The position numbers were made by a program, and so were the translations under genes. The notes below the pieces were generated by a model. That model had not been told where the DNA came from. It worked only from the letters and a program-made list of their open reading frames with translations, and did no database searches. A stretch of 7,794 nt of DNA from UBA7396 sp034676185 (lineage in GTDB: Bacteria; Patescibacteriota; Gracilibacteria; BD1-5; UBA6164): contig JAUCCN010000026.1 of the NCBI GenBank assembly GCA_034676185.1, positions 1 through 7,794 of the forward strand, written 5' to 3'. This document shows, piece by piece, positions 1-6,759 of the stretch (position 1 is the first letter of the stretch; every line of letters begins with the position of its first letter).

Positions 1-3000
1 AATTCTGCTTTTTGTTGATTATTCAAATTTTCAATCTTCACTAATGCTGTTTCTTGTGTTCCTATCAAATCATATCCATCTGTTAATGGAGTAAGACCTG
101 TTGATTTTCAAACTTGAGTTCCTGAAAGTGCAAGTCCTGTTTTACGAGTAAATCTTTCATATGTTTTCTGTTCTCCAAATCTTTTATTCCACTCAGATCT
201 TGCGTCTTTAATATTTGCTGAAAGACTTGGAATTTCTTTTGCCATCATTGTATCAAAATACGCATCTCTATTATGAGCTTTATTATATTCATTAATACTT
301 TTCTTTCCTCCTTCAACTTTATATGTATCACCACTAGCAACTAATTTTCATTTAGAAGTAAGTGCCATAGCAACCGATTGAAGTATATATATTTTATGTT
401 CATTTAATGAAATTTGTCTATTTATCTCTACAAAAGTTAAGAAATTAACTCCATCCATTTTATTATCTTTTGTTGCATATTTAATAAAGTTTGGATGTGA
501 AATTACTTTTAAATAATCAGACCATAATGTATCTAAATTTGGAGATGATTTTTCTCATCTTCTAAAGTCAAATATACCTTTTTGTAATGCTGAAATTCAA
601 GGAGTATTTTTATCAGGTAGAGCATCTGAAGAAATGATTCTTGTCAAATCTTGAGAAATACTTTGCACCTTTTCATTTGTTTCTAATCATTTTAATATCT
701 CATTTATTCCATTTTCTGATGTCATTTCTTTTACTCAAGCTGTAAAAGTATCAACTGAAGAATATTTTTGAATATATTTTCCATCTTGGTCTGTACTTCC
801 TTCTCCAATTACGAGAGTTCTTATAAGTTTTCCGTTATAAGTAGACTCAATTATTGAAATATCATCTTTACCTATATTTCCAATATACACTTTGTCTCCA
901 ATTACTTTTATTTGAGCTTGTGATTTTTCTGACATAGAAATTTGCATTGTTCATTCTCAACCTTCTATATTTTTTGATTCAAATGTAAGTGGAAGAGATA
1001 ATGTTTTTTGACCATTCATAGTTTCCAGTTTTCCTCATACTTTTTCTAGAGAAATATCGGTATGAGTAATTTCTCCTTGTCTTTGAAAATCTCTTATAAT
1101 TTCATGTTTTTTAGTAGAAATTTTTTCTCCTCCAATGGTTAAGAATGGAAGATTATAAAAACCTGAGATTGAAATAAGTCAAATTCAAATAGAAGTAAAT
1201 TTAAATCATTCTGCATTTCTATAAAGTTCATCTCTATAAGCATTTACATAACTATATAAAAATATTTTCATAAATTCTTGCTTTTGTCCAACAGACATTC
1301 CAGTAGTAGCATTTTCAAAAGCAGTTTTTAATTGATGATATACTTCTTGTTCTTTTGAATTTGCTCACTCTTTAGAATATTTATTTTTCCCTTCAAGAAT
1401 ATCTTTTCCTACTCAATCAAGGACTTCATCCATTCCAAAAACCATTTTTTCTATTCCTTGAGAAGTTTCATGATTTATTTTTACAAAATTAATAGATCAT
1501 ACTTTTGCTCCTCATGAAAAACTTGCCGAAACAGTAGCTCCTATTTGGGTATCTCTTGAAAGTTCAAAAAGTTCTTTTGGAGTATATGCTTGAGTAGTTA
1601 GTTGTTGTGAAAGTCATAAAAATGGTGTCAATGCTGCTGATATTCATATAGCAACAGAAGTTCCATATTTTGATAAAACTTCAGTAAATAATCCTTTACT
1701 CACTGATAATCCTATATTTCCTTCTTGAGAAACTCAAACAGATAAACTATCAAAGATTCATTTTGTAAATTCTTTTATATCTATTCCAGCTCAAATACCA
1801 GCTGTCCCATTTACATGAGAAAAAGAAAGTGCTTGAAGATTAAATTGGTCTTTAAAATCTTTTTTAAATTTTTCTTTTACTTCTGGATTTACATTTATAA
1901 GCGCAGGATTATTATCAATTTTTTGGATCATAAAACTTTGCAATTGAGTTTCAAAGGCTTTTTCAAAATCTTGATGTTCTTTTAAAACACGAGCTGAAAC
2001 CTCAGACATTTTTCCTTTTTTCACTAATTCTGTAATATGAAATTTACCATTCATAGCTTCAAAAGCTCTTCTAAATTTTTCACGAGCTGAAAATAAATTT
2101 GTTCCCATAGAATCTAGAAATGTTTGTGCATTTCCAAGTCATAAATTTTCAATTAATGCGTCAAAACCATCTCATTTTTTTAAATGAAGGGCATCAATAG
2201 TATGAAATAAATTTGCAACTTCTCAATTAGAATTTCCTAATAATCCATCTCCATCATCAAGAAGAATTTGAATTTTTTGTTCTCTTGATGCTCATTGTAA
2301 TACTTTTTGATTATCCGCATAATCAACGATTGCAGTATATACAGATGCAGCTTCATCATCAGTTAAAAAATTTGATTTATATCAAAACTCTCTTAGTACA
2401 CGAGCAAATTCTCTATAATTATCCGTAATTTTATAATCCCAAAATGTCTCTGGAGCTACTGCTTTTAGCTGTTCTGCTTTCTTATCTAAATCAGGAGATT
2501 TTAAAATTTCATATAAGCTTATTTTTGAAGTAGCTGGAAGAGATGCAATATGTTCATATCTTGATTTCTCTCCCCTTCAAAAATTTGATTCTAATTTAGT
2601 GACTCTTTCATCAGTTTTTACAGATTTTAGAATATTTCATTCTTGTTTTGATAGAGAAGTTTGTATCGGTTTTTGTGTTACATACACATTTGGTACAATT
2701 TGCCCTTTTACCTCTTGAGATGATAATGGAGATAGTACCTCTCCTCTCTCTTCTACAGATTGAGCTTTGACTTGTTGAGTTTCAACAATATTTGTTTGCA
2801 AAGCATTTAATAAATCTTGTGCTTGTTTTTTATATAATTCTTTACTCTCCTCATGTAGATCTTTTCCATCTTGCAAAGCATTTATAAAGGATTTTGCAAA
2901 ATCTACCGTTGCTTTTTCGTCATTATTTAAATCTTGATAATTTTTTCAAGAAAGTTTTGCTAATTCCTTTTTATAAAAACTTACTCTACTTTTAATCAAA

Positions 3001-3083
3001 CGAGATTCTATAATTTCATCTGTAAAATTAATAGCTTCTTGGTCTGATGCATGTAAATTATTAATATTTGACATATTTTTCAT
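1..3083 (-). CDS. Very large protein of unknown function (3' end beyond window; 1027 codons seen)
   Basis: This is an open frame of 1027 codons plus two bases that runs off the window edge. It is continuous only if UGA is read as glycine; I count about 29 in-frame TGA codons, for example at residues 149, 431 and 783. I do not recognise the family. No signal peptide is visible. The first 330 residues or so look mainly helical and charged, with a Gln/Glu/Lys-rich stretch near residues 70-125 and an acidic DDGDG turn near 276-280. From about residue 427 to 570 short strands with alternating glycine, serine and hydrophobic residues (such as SLSVGVS and IGLSVSKG) suggest a beta-rich region. A second glycine-rich hydrophobic patch lies near residues 640-670. 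The rest is mixed and soluble-looking, with no clear membrane helix. Start: ATG at 3083 lies just downstream of a perfect TATAAT; ATG at 3074 is an in-frame alternative. Location and role are unknown. Confidence 0.88.
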
Positions 3084-3088
3084 ATTAA

Positions 3089-3094
3089 ATTATA
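3089..3094 (-). promoter_or_regulatory. -10 element (TATAAT) of the large gene, possible leaderless start
   Basis: The minus strand reads TATAAT at 3094-3089, followed by only five bases before the ATG at 3083. A start site about 7 bases past the -10 box would fall on or next to the A of that ATG, so the mRNA would have no leader, or one of about 9 bases if the ATG at 3074 is used. No good -35 hexamer lies 16-18 bases upstream; the best match there is poor. Prediction from sequence only. Confidence 0.5.
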
Positions 3095-3135
3095 AATTTG
3101 TTTTTGTTTTTACAGAAGCATTTTTAAGAAAAGAG

Positions 3136-3168
3136 AACAATGAATAATTTTAAAAAATACTCATTGTT
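3136..3168 (-). terminator. Hairpin after the surface-protein gene, probable weak terminator
   Basis: Arms 3158-3168 and 3136-3146 pair over 11 bp with one G-U wobble (minus-strand arms AACAATGAGTA and TATTCATTGTT) around an 11-base A/T loop. The downstream minus-strand sequence is T-rich but interrupted (CTCTTTTCTT), so termination may be incomplete. It lies between the TAA TAA stops of the upstream gene and the -10 box of the large gene. Confidence 0.5.
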
Positions 3169-3186
3169 TCTTATACATTCTTCTTA

Positions 3187-3903
3187 TTATTTTCTTACTT
3201 TTTCTAAAATAGTTTTTCTATTCATAACTACTAATCCTACTAAAAACGACATAATTAAAACTAAAAAGTATAATTCTGGTCCTGTTTGAACTTGAGTCAT
3301 TTTCTCTGGTTGTGGAGTTGGTTCTGGTTTTGGTGGTTGTACTACTGGAGGCACATAAGCTTCTGCTGATTTATAAAGTACACATTCTTTATGAGGAGTA
3401 TTATTCATTGCAATTTCTCCATCTTCTAAAATATTATGAGACATAATATCAAATACTAGAATTCAAGTATTTTGCCCCTTAGAAGGTGTTTTTTCTACTA
3501 AATAAGAAGATCCCAAACTTGATTTAATCCAAGAAACTCTTTGTCCTGCCGGTAATACATGTCCATAAAATTCACTATCTTCTAAAGCATCAAATTCTCC
3601 AGTATATTCCCAAAAACTATCATTATTAGGATTTTTTGTAAGAGTAGAACTATTTAAAGAATACATTACTGGCATAGTTTGTTCTTCTTTAAACATTATT
3701 TTTCTTACTCCTGTATCATTTACCCATAAATCATCCAAGAAAGAAATATTTGATCCAACAGATACTTCTCATCCATCAAAACATTGGTTACATGCATATT
3801 CTGAAAATACTGCATCAACTGAACAACTTGTTTCTGTATAAGCTCAGTTTACATTTGTAGCTAATAGAGTTAATCCAGCTACCATTAATAATTTTTTAAA
3901 CAT
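3187..3903 (-). CDS. Predicted membrane-anchored surface protein, unknown function
   Basis: This 238-residue protein is read through three in-frame UGA codons (residues 20, 45 and 147). Residues 1-20 form a signal peptide: a Lys-Lys start, a hydrophobic core, and likely cleavage around NG-A or A-Y. The mature N-terminus carries Cys27 and a CNQC motif at 38-41, with one more cysteine at 174. A globular middle, roughly 46-180, is rich in Ser, Asp and aromatic residues. Next come a proline-rich stalk (185-200), the motif TGPE (207-210), a hydrophobic helix (211-227), and a basic tail starting NRK. The order signal peptide, domain, Pro stalk, membrane helix, positive tail is that of a protein displayed outside and held in the membrane by its C-terminus. 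The TG before the helix recalls sortase-type signals, but this is not a canonical LPxTG. It ends in tandem TAA TAA. No Shine-Dalgarno sequence is seen. Not recognised as a named family. Confidence 0.88.
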
Positions 3904-3935
3904 ATTTTTTAAGTTAAAAATAAAATAACATCCTT

Positions 3936-3964
3936 ATATTATCACAAAAAAATAAAACTGTCAA
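3936..3964 (-). promoter_or_regulatory. Promoter of the surface-protein gene, overlapping the yidC terminator
   Basis: The minus strand has a perfect -35, TTGACA, at 3964-3959. A -10 TAATAT (3941-3936) lies 17 bases on. Alternatively GATAAT (3943-3938) lies 15 bases on, preceded by an extended-10-like TG. The -35 box covers part of the loop and descending arm of the yidC terminator. The expected start near 3930 gives a leader of about 25-30 bases before the ATG at 3903. Confidence 0.6.
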
Positions 3965-3981
3965 AAATTTAACAGTTTTAT
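3946..3981 (-). terminator. Intrinsic terminator of the rpmH-rnpA-yidC operon
   Basis: A perfect 10-bp stem (3972-3981 with 3952-3961; minus-strand arms ATAAAACTGT and ACAGTTTTAT) surrounds a 10-base A/T loop and runs straight into seven T residues on the minus strand (3952-3946). It starts 15 bases after the yidC stop. The stem is A/T-rich, as the base composition of the genome would lead one to expect, but stem plus T-run is the classical arrangement. Confidence 0.85.
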
Positions 3982-3996
3982 AAAAATAGTTTATCT

Positions 3997-5157
3997 TTAC
4001 TTTTTTAAAATTTTATTTACAAACAATTGTTGAAAAATCATAAAAAGTGTTCCTACTCACCAATATAACCCAACTCAAGCAAAAAAAGTAAATGTTACAA
4101 ATGCTATCATTATTGGCATACCATACAACATAAATTTATTAAGTAGATCTGGATCTGGCATAAAACTTGAATAATCATTTGCTTCTTTTTTCTTTTCTAA
4201 AACCACTCAAGTAGGTTTATTTTTTTGATTAAAATGAAGTGATAATTTTACTTGGATATATTGTAAAGCTCATACGATGAGTGCAAGAATAACTCCATTC
4301 AAACCTCAAATTCCAAACAAATCAACTCAATAAAAATTTGAACTAATACTTCCCATATTATAATCATTCAAAAAACTATAGAGATAATAGGTATTTGATG
4401 AGTTTTGAATTCCAACAATTACATTATAAATCACTATAAGAATTGGCATTTGAATAAGTAAAAGACCACAAGACCCCATAGGATTTACTTTTTCTTCTTT
4501 ATACAATTTCATAAGTTCTACACCAAGCATTTGGTTATTTCCTTTATACTTTTCTTGTATTTCCTTAATTTTTGGTTGAATTTTTTGCATACGAGCTTGA
4601 GAAATCATCATTTTATGTTGTGGGTAGAGCAAAATAACTCTAATAATTATCGTAATAAGAATAATAGCCCATCACAAAGAATAATTGGTAATCTCAAGTA
4701 AAAATGCCATTAAATTATATACTGGAGCATAAAAGAAAAATATGAAAAATTTTCAAAAAAATCCTCTATGTTCTATTTCAAATTGATACACAATATCAAT
4801 ATCATTTTTTTTCAAATGAGCAAAGTATTTTCCAGTATCATTAAATTTTGAAAATTCATTTGAGAAATCAACTATATATTTTTCTCCTGATTTCAAAATA
4901 ACATCTTTACATAATTCAGGAGTAATAATTTTTGAATCTTTTTTTATTTGAAAGTTTTGACAAGTATGAAAACTAAATTCATTTGCGGTTTTATTACTGA
5001 CTTCAACTTTTACTCCTGCTGGAACCGTATATGAATCTTGAGTTTTTAAAGAAATAACATTTTCAAGTTCTGGTTTTTTTTCTTTACTCATAAATAAATT
5101 GAGAGTCAAAAGTACTAAAAGAAGTACAAGTATGAGGTTAAAAATTTTATCTTTCAT
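3997..5157 (-). CDS. yidC: Membrane protein insertase YidC/Oxa1/Alb3 family
   Basis: YidC inserts and folds proteins in the cytoplasmic membrane, alone or with Sec. The 386-residue protein reads through eight UGA codons (135, 162, 277, 284, 296, 317, 361, 367). It begins with a membrane helix (about 5-23) and a 100-residue extracytoplasmic domain (about 28-133) with Cys67 and Cys83 or thereabouts. The conserved core follows: helix 162-178 with the groove arginine Arg173; a charged cytoplasmic hairpin with QPKIKEIQEKY and the KEEKVNPMG motif; helix LLLIQMPILIVIY; a helix near 286-303; and the C-terminal hallmark AGVGLYWGVG with a following QQ (360-377). UGA supplies the glycine of the PAG-like motif. 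The layout of helix, extracytoplasmic domain and five-helix core resembles diderm-type YidC, but the domain is much smaller. It starts 34 bases after rnpA, leaving no room for yidD. ATG at 5157 has no Shine-Dalgarno sequence. Confidence 0.95.
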
Positions 5158-5191
5158 AATATATGGTAAATAGGTAAATAGTTTTCTTTCA

Positions 5192-5542
5192 TTACTTTTT
5201 AATTTTTGCTAGTAAAAAGGAAATGTCTTTTTCAAATACGTTTATACTGTCAAAATTATTTTTATCAAGTTTAGTTTGTTTTTTCACTACAAAAACAATA
5301 TCTTTTCCATTCTCATCATTTCAAAGAATAGATTTTGATACCATTTGAAAATATTTTCTTCTAAAAAAATTCCTAGAAACATTATGATTAACAGCTTTTG
5401 ATCAAATTATAATAGCAAATCTATTATAAGGAAGATTATTTTTAATAATATTTGCAACCAATCAGTAAGAAAAAAAAGGTTTTGAATACTTTAAAACCTT
5501 TTTTACTTCGTTTTCATTTAATCTGTATATTTTCTTTATCAT
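5192..5542 (-). CDS. rnpA: Ribonuclease P protein component
   Basis: RnpA is the protein subunit of RNase P, which binds the catalytic RNA and the 5' leader of precursor tRNAs during maturation. The 116-residue length is normal for the family. The protein is strongly basic. RFAIIIGSKAV (41-51) matches the conserved strand just before the signature helix, and SRNFFRR (56-62) is the RNR-box region, with Arg57, Asn58, Arg61 and Arg62 kept and the usual third residue (Arg) replaced by Phe. A later strand DIVFVVKK (81-88) fits the family fold. Three UGA codons encode glycines 27, 47 and 74. It sits 16 bases after rpmH and 34 before yidC, the conserved bacterial order, and is surely cotranscribed with both. 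The only plausible start is ATG at 5542; no Shine-Dalgarno sequence is seen. The stop is TAA. Confidence 0.93.
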
Positions 5543-5558
5543 AAGTATTACAAAAAAA

Positions 5559-5804
5559 TTATTTTGCTTTTCTTACATAATTTCCTTTCCCATCAAAAGC
5601 AGATTTTCTAGCAGTTCCTCCAGCAATAATATGCATTTTTGCTTTTCCGTCAACAAGTTGAAATCTTTTTGGATATGACACAGCTAATTCATGTCTTCCT
5701 TTTCTTCTTCTATCTTTTAATATTTTTCTCCCTCCTGGAGTATTTGATCTTGATAAGAATCCATGAACTCTTAATCTTTTTCTTTTCTTAAATTTTCCTA
5801 ACAT
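5559..5804 (-). CDS. rpmH: Large-subunit ribosomal protein bL34 with C-terminal extension
   Basis: bL34 is a small rRNA-binding protein of the 50S subunit. Residues 1-45 or so show the family pattern: a Lys/Arg-rich start, the signature KRKRLRVHGFLSR, a Gly-Arg turn (GGRKILKDRRRKGR), and the closing ELAVS. The usual length is about 44-50 residues. This protein continues to 81, adding about 36 basic residues (from PKRFQLVDGKAK to the final YVRKAK). No TGA occurs in this gene, so the extension does not depend on recoding; the frame runs without a stop to TAA. It is the first gene of the rpmH-rnpA-yidC operon, 16 bases ahead of rnpA, behind a strong promoter and a long AT-rich leader. ATG at 5804 matches the family N-terminus. 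The preceding bases (TTCACCT) are not a Shine-Dalgarno sequence. Confidence 0.94.
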   Translation of the reverse strand: MLGKFKKRKRLRVHGFLSRSNTPGGRKILKDRRRKGRHELAVSYPKRFQLVDGKAKMHIIAGGTARKSAFDGKGNYVRKAK

Positions 5805-5810
5805 AGGTGA

Positions 5811-5845
5811 ATAATTAATAACTAATAATCAATAATTAATAATTG
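5811..5845 (+). repeat. Five tandem 7-bp A/T repeats in the rpmH leader
   Basis: Five consecutive 7-base units (5811, 5818, 5825, 5832, 5839) fit ATAAYYA on the plus strand. Units 1 and 4 are ATAATTA, unit 2 ATAACTA, unit 3 ATAATCA and unit 5 ATAATTG. In the mRNA this is an unstructured A/U tract ending six bases before the rpmH ATG. It may be a slippage-prone repeat or an A/U-rich translation enhancer; neither role is shown. Confidence 0.7.
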
Positions 5846-5926
5846 TGGTACTAACTATTTTGAATTTTTTTCATTTTTCTTATAAATTTCTAGTTGCCTT
5901 TACTAAAAATTAAAGAAAGCTCGCAT

Positions 5927-5954
5927 ATTTTATGTATAAAGTTTTAAAAGTCAA
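5927..5954 (-). promoter_or_regulatory. Strong sigma70-like promoter of rpmH-rnpA-yidC
   Basis: On the minus strand TTGACT (5954-5949) and TAAAAT (5932-5927) each match the consensus at five of six positions and are 16 bases apart. The predicted start near 5920 gives a leader of about 115 bases before the rpmH ATG. The leader (5805-5920) holds the 7-bp repeat and a tiny ORF, but no riboswitch or protein-binding structure I can recognise. The promoter lies 16 bases after the pyrH stop. No terminator is seen between them, so pyrH read-through may also feed the operon. Confidence 0.7.
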
Positions 5955-5969
5955 AAGTTTTTATATATT

Positions 5970-6668
5970 TTACTCGCTAATAGTAGTTCCTTCATCTTGA
6001 GAATAAATTGCTGATAACATAGCTCCTTCTTTATATAAATTTACCACTTTAAGTTTTAATTTTCACTCACGAGCAAGAGCTATTCAAGTTTGGTCCATAA
6101 CTCTAATATCATTTTTTATTACTTCTTCATATGTTGCATTTTTTATAAGCTTTGCATCTGGATATTTCATTGGGTCTTTATCAAAAACTCCATCTACTTT
6201 TGTTGCCTTTATCATCATATCACACTCTAATTCTAAAGCTCTTAAAACTCAGGCAGTATCCGTAGTAAAAAATGGATTTCCTGTTCCCGCTACACAAATT
6301 ACAATTCTTCATTTTTCAATATGTCTAATCCCTCTTCTTTTAATATATTTTTCTCCCACTTCTGGTATATCTAAAGCACTCATAAGTCTTGTTTGACATC
6401 ATACAGATTCTAGTGCATCTTGCATAGCAACACCATTCATAACAGTTGCCAGCATTCCCATATAATCAGCAGCTGTTCTATCCATTCCATTAGCAGCCCC
6501 TGCCATTCCTCTAAAAATATTTCCACCTCAAAGTACAATAGCAATTCCCACTCAACTTTTATGAATTTCTTGTATTTGTAATGCCAATGTTTTTAAAAAT
6601 TTTGGATCAATTCCATGATCTCTTTCTCACTCTAATGCTTCTCATGATATTTTTAGTAATATTTTCAT
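5970..6668 (-). CDS. pyrH: UMP kinase (uridylate kinase)
   Basis: PyrH transfers a phosphate from ATP to UMP to give UDP, a cytoplasmic step of pyrimidine nucleotide synthesis; it belongs to the amino-acid-kinase fold and forms hexamers. The 232-residue protein is near the family's usual length and matches it end to end. It has the N-terminal LLKISGEAL (4-12), the nucleotide loop LGGGNIFRG (46-54), MGMLATVMNGVAMQDALE (70-87), the phosphate-binding AGTGNPFFTTDT (127-138), KATKVDGVFDKDP (154-166), and VMDQTGIALARE (190-201). Nine UGA codons (9, 14, 39, 47, 90, 120, 140, 195, 202) read as glycine; those at 9 and 47 are invariant glycines of the family. The usual neighbours tsf and frr are absent. 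The gene sits between a lipoprotein gene and rpmH. ATG at 6668 gives the expected N-terminus. Confidence 0.96.
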
Positions 6669-6697
6669 GCTTTATATAGATAAAAAATAATGCAGGC

Positions 6698-6726
6698 ATA
6701 GTATATAAAAATTTACTTTTTTTCAA
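6698..6726 (-). promoter_or_regulatory. Probable promoter of pyrH
   Basis: A -35 TTGAAA (6726-6721) is followed either by TATACT (6705-6700, 15-base spacer, five of six consensus bases) or by TACTAT (6703-6698, 17-base spacer, four of six). It begins right after the upstream terminator and would give a leader of about 25 bases before the pyrH ATG. The rest of the gap is A/T-rich with nothing else recognisable. Confidence 0.45.
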
Positions 6727-6729
6727 AAT

Positions 6730-6755
6730 AAAAACCTAAAATTATTTAGGTTTTT
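6730..6755 (-). terminator. Intrinsic terminator after the lipoprotein gene
   Basis: A perfect 11-bp inverted repeat (6745-6755 with 6730-6740; minus-strand arms AAAAACCTAAA and TTTAGGTTTTT) surrounds a four-base loop. It begins four bases after the lipoprotein stop codon. The descending arm itself ends in T5, followed by ATTTT on the minus strand, giving the U-rich tail. Confidence 0.85.
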
Positions 6756-6759
6756 AGAA

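Noticed and set aside
2244..2258. EF-hand-like calcium loop (DDGDG) in the giant protein
   Set aside because: The spacing of acidic residues does not fit the D-x-D-x-D-G loop, and it occurs once without a partner loop.
1..3083. A decayed gene or pseudogene with many stop codons
   Set aside because: All internal stops are TGA; TAA and TAG are absent from the frame for more than 1000 codons, and the neighbouring housekeeping genes show the same pattern.
4753..5157. A separate 134-residue small membrane protein upstream of yidC
   Set aside because: Its stop is TGA, which is glycine here, and the frame continues without a break into the conserved YidC core.
5559..5690. bL34-bL35 fusion
   Set aside because: Only a few residues (KRF and a GK pair) resemble bL35, not enough to support homology.
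5939..5962. A hairpin terminator for pyrH built from the AAAACTTTT-like repeats
   Set aside because: The repeats are mostly direct or self-complementary A/T runs without a stable stem and loop; they coincide with the -35 region of the rpmH promoter.
5970..6668. UGA read as tryptophan (code 4, mycoplasma-like)
   Set aside because: TGA falls on invariant glycines (GGGN, SGEAL) and Trp would break these motifs; TGG is used for Trp in yidC and other genes.
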